The translations under genes and the position numbers were made by a program. Shown in pieces: positions 1-9,599 of a DNA stretch of 39,809 nucleotides. The notes beneath the pieces are model-generated. The model was not told the origin of the DNA and made no database searches. It was given only the letters and a program-made list of their open reading frames with translations. This DNA comes from an uncultured Eubacteriales bacterium (GTDB taxonomy: Bacteria; Bacillota; Clostridia; Lachnospirales; Lachnospiraceae). How positions within the stretch are numbered: position 1 is the stretch's first letter; every line of letters begins with the position of its first letter. Where the stretch lies: NCBI GenBank assembly GCA_900320615.1, contig ONSX01000006.1, positions 1 to 39,809 of the forward strand. The letters are read 5' to 3'.

Positions 1-807
1 TCCGCCTGATACGATGATCATCTTTGCGCCGAAATAGCTGACAAGCAGCATCGCAAGAAAAATACCGAACATCATGACCGGGTTGTTGAGCGCGATCAGG
101 CGCTCCGCGTGACGGAAGTCCCTGAAGACCTTATCAGATGTCTTCCCGAATTTTTCCTTCTCGTAATCCTCGCGGACGAAGGATTTGACGACGCGGATCG
201 CGCCGACATTTTCCTGCACAGACTCGTTCATCGCATCGTATGTCTTGAAGATCCGACGGAAAATCGGTCCCGCGAGCCCGTTGATAATGCCGAGCGCAAT
301 GCCGACCACCGGGATCAGGGCCACAAAAATGAGGGCCATCCGGACGTTGATCGCAAAGCTCATGACTATCGAGAAGATAATCATGAGCGGCGTGCGGACA
401 GCGACGCGGATCAGCATCTGAAAAGCATTCTGTACGTTTGTGACATCCGTCGTGATTCGTGTAATCAGGGATGATGTCGAGAATTTATCGACATCGGCAA
501 ATGAAAAGTCCTGGATGTGGAAGAAGAGATCCTGCCGCAGGTTCTTCGCAAAGCCGGTACTCGCCGTTGCTGCCGCCCTTGCACTCAGCGTTCCGAAGAG
601 CAGGGAGAACATGGCCATGATGAGAAGCGCAAGTCCTGTCTCCAGAATCGGTGTCATGGAATTTCCCGTCATCTTGTCGATGAGATGGGCCATGAGCAGC
701 GGAAGGATACACTCGAGAACAACTTCACCCGCGACGTAGATCGGGGTCAGAATCGTCACCCGCTTATACTCGCGGAGACTTCTGAGAAGTGTTTTGATTG
801 TCTTCAT
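1..807 (-). CDS. ABC-type multidrug/lipid exporter, N-terminal membrane part (partial)
   Basis: The reading frame is open to the left edge, so only the first 269 codons are present and the ATP-binding domain lies outside the window. The start is the ATG at 805-807, preceded by an AAAGGAAAG ribosome binding site. The protein has the layout of a type I ABC exporter membrane domain: a short cytoplasmic start (MKTIKTLLRSLREYKR), a first hydrophobic segment, an extracellular turn (MTGNSM), a second helix, then the coupling-helix region around QDFSFADVDKFSTSSLITR, and further helices (IFSMVMSFAINVRMALIF). Known family role: homo- or heterodimeric export of drugs or lipids driven by ATP. It lies 65 bp behind a MarR gene in the same direction, the usual arrangement of a MarR-controlled drug exporter pair. 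Whether a second half-transporter follows cannot be seen. Confidence 0.88.
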   Translation of the reverse strand, partial: MKTIKTLLRSLREYKRVTILTPIYVAGEVVLECILPLLMAHLIDKMTGNSMTPILETGLALLIMAMFSLLFGTLSARAAATASTGFAKNLRQDLFFHIQDFSFADVDKFSTSSLITRITTDVTNVQNAFQMLIRVAVRTPLMIIFSIVMSFAINVRMALIFVALIPVVGIALGIINGLAGPIFRRIFKTYDAMNESVQENVGAIRVVKSFVREDYEKEKFGKTSDKVFRDFRHAERLIALNNPVMMFGIFLAMLLVSYFGAKMIIVSGG

Positions 808-872
808 TTCTGTCTTTCCTTTCATTCATTTTATTGCATCTTTGCTGGTTCCATCCGGAAGTATTCCCGCCT

Positions 873-1331
873 TCAGGAATCTGCCTTCGCACATCCGGAT
901 TCATCGCCGCGGTTTTCCAGATTTTCGTACACGCGGTTCAAAAGACTGAGCAGAGTCTCCTTCTCGGCGTCGCTGAGTCCGGCGACGAGCCTTGCGTCCG
1001 CCCGGCGGTGATTCTCCCTGCCCTCGCGGTTTTTGTCCAGAGCAAGCTCTGTCAGCGTGACAATTTTGTTCCGGTGGTCGTCCGGGTCCTTCTCGCAGAC
1101 AACATAACCGGCCTTCTCCATGCGGCTCACAATTCCGACAACCGTCGGGTGAGAGACGTCCATCAGCTCGGCGATCTTCTTCTGCGTCAGCTGTCCGCCG
1201 CTCTTCTCGAGCACATATATGGTGCGCATCTGACTGAAGGTCATCCCGAGCGATTTCAGCTCGGCATCGAAGTTTGCCTTCATGCGGTCGTGAATTTTCT
1301 TCAGCAGAGAGGGGATCTCGTAATCTTCCAT
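873..1331 (-). CDS. MarR family transcriptional regulator
   Basis: 152 residues, the normal length for MarR. The winged-helix core is visible: the segment LGMTFSQMRTIYVLEKSGG, then QLTQKKIAELMDVSHPTVVG as helix-turn-helix (about residues 48-67), IVSRMEKAGYV, and the wing with the DPDDHRNK motif typical of MarR. The last about 50 residues would form the dimerisation helices. It is the first gene of a unit that continues into the ABC exporter at 1-807. Three near-identical palindromes lie just upstream (1360-1482) and are the likely binding sites, which suggests autorepression and repression of the exporter until a toxic ligand binds. The ligand is unknown. Confidence 0.93.
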   Translation of the reverse strand: MEDYEIPSLLKKIHDRMKANFDAELKSLGMTFSQMRTIYVLEKSGGQLTQKKIAELMDVSHPTVVGIVSRMEKAGYVVCEKDPDDHRNKIVTLTELALDKNREGRENHRRADARLVAGLSDAEKETLLSLLNRVYENLENRGDESGCAKADS

Positions 1332-1359
1332 AGCAGCCTTTCTATCCGATTCCAGGATG

Positions 1360-1373
1360 TGTAGCGTGCTACA
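1360..1373. promoter_or_regulatory. MarR operator candidate, proximal copy
   Basis: TGTAGCGTGCTACA is a palindrome with TGTAGC/GCTACA arms around a 2-nt centre. It lies 28 bp upstream of the MarR start codon, so a bound protein would overlap the promoter or the early leader. An identical copy is at 1469-1482 and a one-arm variant at 1429-1442. Assignment to this MarR is by position and symmetry only. Confidence 0.7.
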
Positions 1374-1387
1374 GATTAGCGCAGAGA

Positions 1388-1416
1388 AAGGCGCCTGTCA
1401 ATAAGACAGACGCCTT
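1388..1416 (-). terminator. Stem-loop between operator copies, possible terminator
   Basis: Arms AAGGCGCCTGTC (1388-1399) and GACAGACGCCTT (1405-1416) pair with one C/A mismatch around a 5-nt AATAA loop. On the minus strand the stem is followed by only a short T-rich tail (TTTCTC), so as a terminator for the peptidase unit it is only moderately convincing. It may also act on the plus strand, where TTTTC follows. Confidence 0.5.
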
Positions 1417-1428
1417 TTCGTCATATTT

Positions 1429-1482
1429 TGTAGCATGCTATAGATTTGTAAACTGTATTTGTGCAATATGTAGCGTGCTACA
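1429..1482. promoter_or_regulatory. Two distal MarR-type operator copies
   Basis: TGTAGCATGCTATA at 1429-1442 and TGTAGCGTGCTACA at 1469-1482 repeat the proximal site at 1360-1373. The start-to-start spacings are 69 and 40 bp. The distal copies lie between the peptidase remnant and the hairpin at 1388-1416, farther upstream than a simple promoter block needs, which suggests cooperative binding or looping. Confidence 0.62.
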
Positions 1483-1556
1483 GAATTAGCCATATAAAAC
1501 CAATCAAATTCGGGCAGCATCCGATCCATTCGTCACCGGTCGGGAACAGCGCACCT

Positions 1557-3168
1557 TCAGATCAGCTCTCTCAGCTTACTTGCTGTATATTTCAGGCAGC
1601 CGTCCTCGAACGGGTTGTTGAGTCCGGCAGCTTTCATCAGGCCGTCGAAGAAATCCGACGCGGAGAGGCGGCACAGCTTCAGGTAAGAGTTCCACGCTCC
1701 GCGGTAATCCTTGTCCATCCATACCTTGTACTGCAACGCATTTGTACCCGCGATACAGTAGTCAATGTAATACAGCGGGCAGTCGTAGATATGATGCTTG
1801 TTCTGCCAGAACGCGCCGCCCTCATAGAGCGCATTGCCGGCATAATCAAGATGCGGCTTGTACTGTTTCTCGAGGTCACGCCACACTTCATTTCTCTCCT
1901 TCGGAGAGAGCGACGGGTTTGCGTATGCGATGTCCTGGAATTCATCGACCATCGTCCCGTACGGAATAAAGAGAATCGATGACAGGAGATGCATGTAGAC
2001 ATAGTCCTTCGCCCGCTTCCCGAACAGCAGGTTCATCCACGGCTCCGTGAAGAACTCCATCGACATCGAGTGCGTCTCGGCCGTCTCCATCGTGATGTCC
2101 GCGTGCTCGCGGATCGGCGTCGTCCGCTGTCCCGTTGAAGTTCGCGAAAATGAACGGCGCCTTGTAATCGGGCAGATAGGTCATGTAGCCGCCGACCTTC
2201 TTCGTCTTGCGGCCGAGCACATCAAAGAGCTCGTTGTCGCACATAAAATTCATGAACTTCGCCGTCTCCGGCGAGAGTTCATTGTACATGTTCCGGCCAG
2301 CCGCGAGGATCTGCTCCGGCGTTCCGACCGGGTTCGGATTTCCGTCCGGGAGATACACACCCTCGTCGATGTAGGTGAGGTGCGGAAGGAACAGCCTCTG
2401 TCTGCGCATTTCATTCAGCTCCTGGCAGAGCGGCACCCAGTCCCTCTTCACCTGCCTGCGGAACTCCTGAATGTCGGAGCGGCCGTAGCAGTTCCGCATC
2501 ATGCGCGCGTAGCCGAGCGGCAGATAATTCTCATATCCCATGAGCTCGCCCTGCCTTGTCCTGTTTTTTACGAGCTTATCGTAGATATCGTCGAGTTCCT
2601 CCGCATGCTCCGCGAAAAATCCGCTGTACAGCTCCCACGCCGTCTTCCGCACGTCGCGGCTCCTGTTGTTGAGGTACGGAGAAAGAAGCGAGAGGTTCAA
2701 CATCTCACCGTTCCAGTCAAGCTTTGCTGTTGCGAGAATCTTGTTGTAGTCGTCCTGCAGGCGGTTTTCTTCCTGCATCAGCGGGATCAACTTCTCGTCG
2801 ACCGACTTCATCGCAAGTTCGATATTCTTAAATGCAACCTTCCCGATCCGCATTTCAAGGTACGGGCGGAATTCTGACTCGTAGAGCTTCCGCTGCCATG
2901 CGACGACAAGGTTTCGGAACACCGGCGCGTTTTCATCGTAGAACTTCTGCTCTGCCGCGTAGAACTCATCCGTCATGTCAATATCGTGGCGGATCTCAGC
3001 GATCGTCATCTCCGTCATAACATGATCCGTGAGCTTGTAATAGTTTTTGTGCAGCTCAAACTGCTCCTCGCCGGACTTCGCCGCGTCAAATGCACGCCCC
3101 ATCTCCGCAAACTCTGCCTTCAGCTGCTCAAAGTCGACCCTTGTGTAGGGCATATCCGAAAATTTCAT
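1557..3168 (-). pseudogene. pepF: M3-family oligoendopeptidase F, broken by loss of the active-site region and a frameshift
   Basis: The gene reads in one frame from the ATG at 3168 (MKFSDMPYTRVDFEQ, ribosome binding site AAAGGAG) to about position 2130, and in another frame from there to the stop at 1557. The first part ends in the conserved PFIFANFNGTADD; the second begins TTPIREHADITMETAETHSMSMEFF. In M3 oligopeptidases the zinc motif HExxH, in a context like VLTHEFGHAFQ, lies between these two stretches. Here it is missing and no HExxH occurs elsewhere in either part. The combined span codes for about 537 residues; intact family members have about 560. The product would stop early in an unrelated tail (ADPRARGHHDGDG...) and lack the metal site, so it should be inactive. 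A deletion between short repeats is a plausible cause; a sequencing or assembly error cannot be excluded. Confidence 0.88.
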
Positions 3169-3181
3169 GTGTGTTTGTCTC

Positions 3182-3284
3182 CTTTCACGTCACGCGGTAA
3201 CGTTTCCTGCGGCGCCGCATCAGGGCTGATATCTCTCTGTCTATCTCTTTCACGTCACGCGGTAACGCTTCCTGCGGCGCCGCA
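3182..3284. repeat. 38-bp near-perfect direct repeat at the sce7726/pepF junction
   Basis: Positions 3182-3219 and 3247-3284 are the same 38 bp with a single T/C difference; the offset is 65 bp. The right copy is the 3' end of the sce7726-family gene (coding for RRRRKRYRVT and its stop), and the left copy is non-coding and ends in the bases that form the pepF ribosome binding site. Each copy contains the perfect palindrome TGCGGCGCCGCA. This looks like a 65-bp tandem duplication that separated two genes once directly adjacent. Confidence 0.85.
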
Positions 3285-3915
3285 CACGTTTCCCGGGATG
3301 TGCGGCCTTCCGGTAAGCCAGGATCTCATCCCCGATCGTCAAATAATCGCGTTCGAAGAGTTCCCCGGAAATCTGCCGCCGCAGTGTCTCCTCCGGCACG
3401 CGCTCCAGGATCTTCTTCGCGACGTCCGCCTTGCTGAGATACTTATAAGCCGGCATCTCATCGAGCACCTGGATGTGCGCAAGTTCCGGTCTCCAGAGAA
3501 TACTGATCTTCTTCTCCGGCTCCATGTTCGGATTTATATCCGGGTGACGGAGAATGTAAAAGTCGAGGTTTGCTTCTTCCACTGCCTCGACCGTGATAAT
3601 TCCCCAGTAAGGCGGCACATGCTCCTCGATGTGCATCGCGTGTCTTGTCCCGACCACCACAAAATTCATATCGTAGTACAGATCGTAATTCTTCACCTGT
3701 CCCGCGAGCCTCGCATATGTATCCGCGTCGCTCTTGATCTCGATCCCGCAGATCCGGTCCGGCATGACCATCACGGCGTCCGCCCTCGCGCGGCCACTCA
3801 TTTTCTCCTCGATGATCCGAATCCGTCCATAGGTCTCCTCAAGGAAATCAAAGAGCGGACCCCGGATGTCTCTGTCGTGCAGCACATGTTCTGAAAATGA
3901 ATGGCCCTCCGGCAT
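3250..3915 (-). CDS. sce7726 family protein, predicted PD-(D/E)XK nuclease fold
   Basis: 221 residues from the ATG at 3913-3915, chosen because AGGAGG lies 9 nt upstream; the frame extends further upstream without a good start signal. The protein begins MPEGHSFSEHVLHDRDIRG. The stretch RARADAVMVMPDRICGIEIK (about residues 42-61) carries the D...E-x-K pattern of PD-(D/E)XK nucleases, followed by a conserved YDLYYDMNFVVVG strand-helix. Proteins of this type are annotated as sce7726 family; no biochemical role is established that I know of. The C-terminus is very basic (RRRRKRYRVT), which fits nucleic-acid contact. It lies between an arabinofuranosidase gene and pepF, both on the same strand, with no obvious functional link. 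Nuclease activity is inference from the motif. Confidence 0.75.
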   Translation of the reverse strand: MPEGHSFSEHVLHDRDIRGPLFDFLEETYGRIRIIEEKMSGRARADAVMVMPDRICGIEIKSDADTYARLAGQVKNYDLYYDMNFVVVGTRHAMHIEEHVPPYWGIITVEAVEEANLDFYILRHPDINPNMEPEKKISILWRPELAHIQVLDEMPAYKYLSKADVAKKILERVPEETLRRQISGELFERDYLTIGDEILAYRKAAHPGKRVRRRRKRYRVT

Positions 3916-4065
3916 TGCTGTCGTCCTCCTGCGTCCTTTTCTCTGTGGAAGCAGCCGTTCTTCTGCCAGGCTCGCTCCTTGTATATGCTTCTTACGCTTA
4001 TAGTATATCGTTCCTGTCTGAACGTTGCAATGCAAAATTGAGCCGCCCAAGCAGACGAGCCTCTC

Positions 4066-6084
4066 TCAGCGCAGGTATTCCTTCATCCACACAGTCATCT
4101 CGCCCTCTCCGCGGTTGTTCCAGCAGAAATACGGGATGGCGCGGATGGGTACGTCGGCAAATTCCGGTTTTCGCTCCGCATACAGCGCGCCGTCGGACCA
4201 GGCATCTTCCAGAATGCGTCTGCCGTATGCCTCAATAATAACGCAGCCTCCAAATAAATCTGACTTCACGGCCCGCACCGGCTTTCCCGTATCGAGGTAA
4301 ATTTCCGACAGGTTCTTTCCGTGATCGATTTCCTCAAGGCAGTATACAAGAGGTCCTCTCTGCAGACAGACCTTTCCGCAGTCAGCCCGGACATTCGGGT
4401 TCGCGCGGAGAATCCGAACCGGAAGAGAGCAGGTCATTTCCACAGTCACATCAGACGGAATGCGGATCTCCGCGTATCCCTCCCGCACGCGCTTCACGCC
4501 ACGGAACGCAGCTTTCCCTGTGTGATTCTCCTGCCTGCTCCTGGAATCACAAAAACGTCCCTCCCGGTCGCCGTATTTCATCACTTCATCTCCAGCCATG
4601 ATCTGCACATTCTCCGCATAGTCCGGGATTCTCAGATAGAGCGTCAGGCCTCCTTCCGGCACGCCTGCAAACGAAATCCGATACTGCCCTTCGTACGGAA
4701 AATGTGACTCCGACGTAATGAGCACGCGCCTCCCGCCAAGGTTTACCTCCATGCTTCCGCCGATAAAGAGATTTACATAGACGGAGGCGTCATCCAGCAT
4801 CACAGCATACTGGCCGAGCGACGCAAGTGTTCGCGCGATATTCGGCGGGCAGCATGCAACGCCGAACCATTTCTGGCGCACTGGCTTCACATGCTCCCGC
4901 GACGTACGCGGAAGGCACGCATCCGGCCAGACCTCAAGCGGATTCACATAGAAGAAGCTCTTTCCGTCAAGAGCAACACCAGCGAGAACCGTATTATAGA
5001 GCGCTCTCTCAACGATGTCTGCGTATCTGGCCTCTCTCGTGATCCGCGCCATCCGGATTCCGAACATCATGAGACCGACAGATGCGCATGTCTCCGAGTA
5101 ATTACAGTCATTCGGAAGGTCATAATCTGTCGTGAACCTCTCAAGCAGACCTGACGAGCCGATGCTTCCCGTCACATACATCTGCCGGCGTGTCGTATCG
5201 TCCCATATCTTCCGGCAAGCATCAAGAAGCTGCTCATCGTGATACGCCTCTGCAAGATCTGCCATCGCGCTGTAGAGATACATCGCGCGGACTGCATGTC
5301 CCTCCGCATGTGTCTGCTCCCGCACCGGCCGGTCAGACTGAGCGTACGCCGGATCATAAGGATCAAATTCAGGAAAAATATGGCGAAACCCCGGGCGCTT
5401 CATTTCCTGAAGAAACCAGTTCTCACCAGTTCCCCGCGTGTCCACAAAATATTTTGCGAGTTCCCGGTATTTCTTCTCTCCCGTTGCGTCTGCGAGGCGG
5501 ATCAGACCGATCTCAACCTCAGGATGTCCCGGATAACCATGTATTTTTCCTTTCTCCGGACCAAACGTCTCACACAGAAGGTCAGCCAGACGAGCCGCCG
5601 CATCAAGGAGCTTTCTCTTTCCCGTGCCCTGATAGTATGAGACGGCTGCCTCCATCATGTGGCCCGCCGTGTAGAGCTCGTGGCCCTCGCACAGATTTGT
5701 CCATCGCTTTGCCGGCTCCTTGACGATGAAATATGTATCAAGATATCCATCCTTCTCTTGTGCCCGGCAAATGAGATCAATCGCCGCATCGGCGCGCGTC
5801 TCAAGCTCCGGATCGTCCGTAACTGCCAGTGTGTCCCCCACGGCCTCAAGCCATTTGGCAATATCCGTGTCCTGAAAAACAGCGCCGTAGAATTCGCCCT
5901 TCTTGTCTCCCGCTGCGATTCGGAAATTATCCAGGCAGTGGGACGGCTCCGCGTCCGGGATCTGATCATTCATGCATTTCCACTGATACGGAATGATCAC
6001 ATTGTGCACAAGGCGAACCCGTTCCGACCAGAAGCCGTCGAGGATATGAACCTGTTTCAATTCTGGTGCTCTCAGTTTTTTCAT
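4066..6084 (-). CDS. GH127 beta-L-arabinofuranosidase
   Basis: About 672 residues from the ATG at 6082-6084, which has a GAGGAG site 6 nt upstream; the longer open frame to 6186 lacks one. The catalytic signature of GH127 matches HypBA1 of Bifidobacterium closely: a Glu in GLLERFTTDYDLPN (about residue 315, general acid/base), Glu331 and Cys333 in NYSETCAS, and the pair Cys411-Cys412 in VACCPPNIARTL. In the family the two Cys, the Cys of ETC and the Glu bind zinc, and the first Cys of the pair is the nucleophile. The enzyme releases beta-linked L-arabinofuranose, for example from hydroxyproline-linked or other plant arabino-oligosaccharides. No signal peptide is seen, so it acts in the cytoplasm on imported oligosaccharides. 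It is the third glycosidase in the LacI-controlled locus, after GH43 and GH51. Confidence 0.94.
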   Translation of the reverse strand: MKKLRAPELKQVHILDGFWSERVRLVHNVIIPYQWKCMNDQIPDAEPSHCLDNFRIAAGDKKGEFYGAVFQDTDIAKWLEAVGDTLAVTDDPELETRADAAIDLICRAQEKDGYLDTYFIVKEPAKRWTNLCEGHELYTAGHMMEAAVSYYQGTGKRKLLDAAARLADLLCETFGPEKGKIHGYPGHPEVEIGLIRLADATGEKKYRELAKYFVDTRGTGENWFLQEMKRPGFRHIFPEFDPYDPAYAQSDRPVREQTHAEGHAVRAMYLYSAMADLAEAYHDEQLLDACRKIWDDTTRRQMYVTGSIGSSGLLERFTTDYDLPNDCNYSETCASVGLMMFGIRMARITREARYADIVERALYNTVLAGVALDGKSFFYVNPLEVWPDACLPRTSREHVKPVRQKWFGVACCPPNIARTLASLGQYAVMLDDASVYVNLFIGGSMEVNLGGRRVLITSESHFPYEGQYRISFAGVPEGGLTLYLRIPDYAENVQIMAGDEVMKYGDREGRFCDSRSRQENHTGKAAFRGVKRVREGYAEIRIPSDVTVEMTCSLPVRILRANPNVRADCGKVCLQRGPLVYCLEEIDHGKNLSEIYLDTGKPVRAVKSDLFGGCVIIEAYGRRILEDAWSDGALYAERKPEFADVPIRAIPYFCWNNRGEGEMTVWMKEYLR

Positions 6085-6104
6085 CCTGTTCTCCTCATAT
6101 AAAT

Positions 6105-6133
6105 TGGCGCGCCGGGGTATCCCGCGGCGCGTC
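6105..6133 (-). other. GC-rich hairpin in the GH51-GH127 gap
   Basis: The 98-bp gap between the two glycosidase genes contains GGCGCGCCGGGG facing TCCCGCGGCGCGTC, an imperfect GC-rich stem with almost no loop. There is no T-run on the minus strand, so it is more likely an mRNA stability or processing element than a terminator. Confidence 0.4.
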
Positions 6134-6182
6134 TGTAATACATAATATCGGATGGTGTTCTGCAAGGCAGAGCACAGGCGTT

Positions 6183-7742
<1,560 letters not shown>

Positions 7743-7788
7743 TCATATTCTGCAAAATGTAAGTCAGGACGCCCTGCACGTCTCTGTA

Positions 7789-8724
7789 TTACCGGAACCG
7801 GAACACCGGTGCTCCATTCCCGTCCCATGTCACCGGCATAAGCATCGCGTGCCGGTTCGGATTATACAGCGGGTCTCCAGTAATCTCCTTCTCTGTCCGC
7901 GCGTGAAATACCATAATCGGATTTCCGTTCTCATCTACTGTAAATGAATTGTGGCCCGGCCCGTAAATTCCAAGCTCTTCATCTGAGGCAAGGACTGGTT
8001 TTCCCGACTTCCTCCAGCTGGCCGGATCGAGCAGATCGCTGTCCTCCGATGCCGTCAGCATACCCATGCAATATGCCGGCCCTGTATCACTCGCTGAATA
8101 CGTCAGATAAATCTTTCCTGCATGCTTAATGACTGCAGGCCCCTCATTTACCCAGAAGCCGTGGCGCTCCCACTCGTAATCCGGCGTCGTGATCAGTTCC
8201 TGCACAGTCTTCAGATGATTGGCCGATTCCATCCCCGCTATGTAGAGATTTGAAATCTGCTTTCCGCTGCCGACCTTCTCCGCCCAGACATAATACCATT
8301 CTCCTCTATGGCGGAACACAGTGGCATCAAGCGAAAACTGAGTGAAAGAAAACTCATCTCCATCGGCTGCCTGCATCTGGCCAAGTTCAATCCACGGGTC
8401 ATTCATCGGATCATCCCCTGTGCACTCCAGTACATACGGCCGGATTCTCCAGATATCATCCATATCGCCGCCGGCAAAGTATATATGCCATTTGCCAAAC
8501 GTCCTGTGCAGCTCAGGCGCCCAGATGTGGACACTCATCGGGCCGCTCTTGTGCTTATGCCAGATCTCCTTCTCAGGCGCCGTCCGAAGGCCATCCAGAG
8601 TCCCTGCAGTTCGCAGGATAATTCCGTCATAGGCAGGGACGGAGGCTGTAAAATAATAGGTTCCATCTTCCGCGCGTATCACGAACGGATCCGCCCGCTG
8701 CGCGATAAAGATACGTTCATCCAT
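7789..8724 (-). CDS. GH43 family arabinosidase (exo-alpha-L-arabinofuranosidase/arabinanase type)
   Basis: 311 residues, a single five-bladed propeller without extra modules. The three conserved acids of clan GH-F are visible: Asp12 in QRADPFVIR (catalytic base), Asp133 in FSLDATVF (pKa modulator) and Glu194 in WVNEGPAVIK (general acid). WAPELH and GPGHNSF are further family landmarks. GH43 enzymes invert configuration; subfamilies differ in substrate, and this short single-domain form in an arabinose locus best fits release of alpha-L-arabinofuranose from arabino-oligosaccharides, though a xylosidase role is not excluded. AAGGAG lies 7 nt before the ATG, inside the end of the upstream permease gene, whose stop codon is only 4 bp away, so the genes are translationally close. 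Confidence 0.92.
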   Translation of the reverse strand: MDERIFIAQRADPFVIRAEDGTYYFTASVPAYDGIILRTAGTLDGLRTAPEKEIWHKHKSGPMSVHIWAPELHRTFGKWHIYFAGGDMDDIWRIRPYVLECTGDDPMNDPWIELGQMQAADGDEFSFTQFSLDATVFRHRGEWYYVWAEKVGSGKQISNLYIAGMESANHLKTVQELITTPDYEWERHGFWVNEGPAVIKHAGKIYLTYSASDTGPAYCMGMLTASEDSDLLDPASWRKSGKPVLASDEELGIYGPGHNSFTVDENGNPIMVFHARTEKEITGDPLYNPNRHAMLMPVTWDGNGAPVFRFR

Positions 8725-8728
8725 CGTT

Positions 8729-9598
8729 TTACTCCTTCACCGCTCCCGCCGTCATGCCTTCAATGAAATACTTCTGGAACGCAACATACAAAATGAGAAT
8801 CGGGATGATCGAGAAGAACGCGCCGGAAATCAGCAGGCTGTAATTGTCGCCGTACGGATTGATCAGTGTGTTGAGACCAAGTGTCAGCGTGTATTTATCA
8901 GAAGAGCGGATGACAAGCAGCGGCCACATGTAATTGTTCCACGCATTCATACCGTTCAGAATAGCCATAGCCGCAAAAGCCGGCTTCATGATCGGTACTA
9001 TCAGCTTGAAGAAAATGCCATATTCCGTCGCGCCATCGATCCGTCCCGCTTCGATCAGTGACTTCGGCATACCAAGCAGATACTGACGGAAGAAGAAAAT
9101 CGTCGACGCATGCGCCATGAACGGAAGGATAATCGCCGCGTAATTATCCATCATGCCCCAGTCTGTCATCTGCTTGTAGAGAGGAAGCATAATGACTTCG
9201 AATGGAACAGACATAATCGCGAGAACCAGTACGAACAACACATTCTTGAACTTAAAATCATATGCCGCGAAGCCATATGCGACAAATGCACTGACAAGCA
9301 GAGTTGCGATGACCGTGATGATCGTCAGAATCATGCTGTTCCGAAACCAGATCCAGTAATCATGATGACCGAAGAACAGCAGCTTGTAGTTGGAAAGGCT
9401 CCACTCCTTGAAATTCAGTGTGAGATTCAGTCCGTACTGAAGGAGCTGTTCGCCCGGCTTAAAGCTGGCAATGAAGAGCGCATAAATTGGAATAATGATC
9501 AGGATTGCGAGGATCGTAAAGAGAACAATAAGTCCGATCGTCCCACCGATAGTATGTTTTGTCTTGCTTCCGGCCTTTACAGCAGCGGTACGTGCCAT
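8729..9598 (-). CDS. Sugar ABC transporter permease, MalG/AraQ type
   Basis: The start is placed at the ATG 9596-9598 (MARTAAVKAGSK), because the AAGGAGG site directly abuts an upstream in-frame ATG at 9607 but has an ideal 9-nt spacing to this one. Six membrane segments are visible, the first being GTIGLIVLFTILAILIIIPI. The EAA loop that contacts the ATPase is present as SLIEAGRIDGATEYGIFFKL, and the C-terminus is the FIEGMTAGAVKE common to this group. It forms the inner-membrane channel together with the permease encoded just upstream (1-nt gap). No ATP-binding protein is encoded in this locus, so a shared MsmK/MsmX-type ATPase elsewhere is expected. Confidence 0.95.
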   Translation of the reverse strand: MARTAAVKAGSKTKHTIGGTIGLIVLFTILAILIIIPIYALFIASFKPGEQLLQYGLNLTLNFKEWSLSNYKLLFFGHHDYWIWFRNSMILTIITVIATLLVSAFVAYGFAAYDFKFKNVLFVLVLAIMSVPFEVIMLPLYKQMTDWGMMDNYAAIILPFMAHASTIFFFRQYLLGMPKSLIEAGRIDGATEYGIFFKLIVPIMKPAFAAMAILNGMNAWNNYMWPLLVIRSSDKYTLTLGLNTLINPYGDNYSLLISGAFFSIIPILILYVAFQKYFIEGMTAGAVKE

Positions 9599-9599
9599 A

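Noticed and set aside
2047..3894. Long plus-strand frames at 2047-2877 and 2986-3894
   Set aside because: They are antisense to the peptidase and sce7726 genes, with Arg/His/Leu-rich shadow composition and no start signals.
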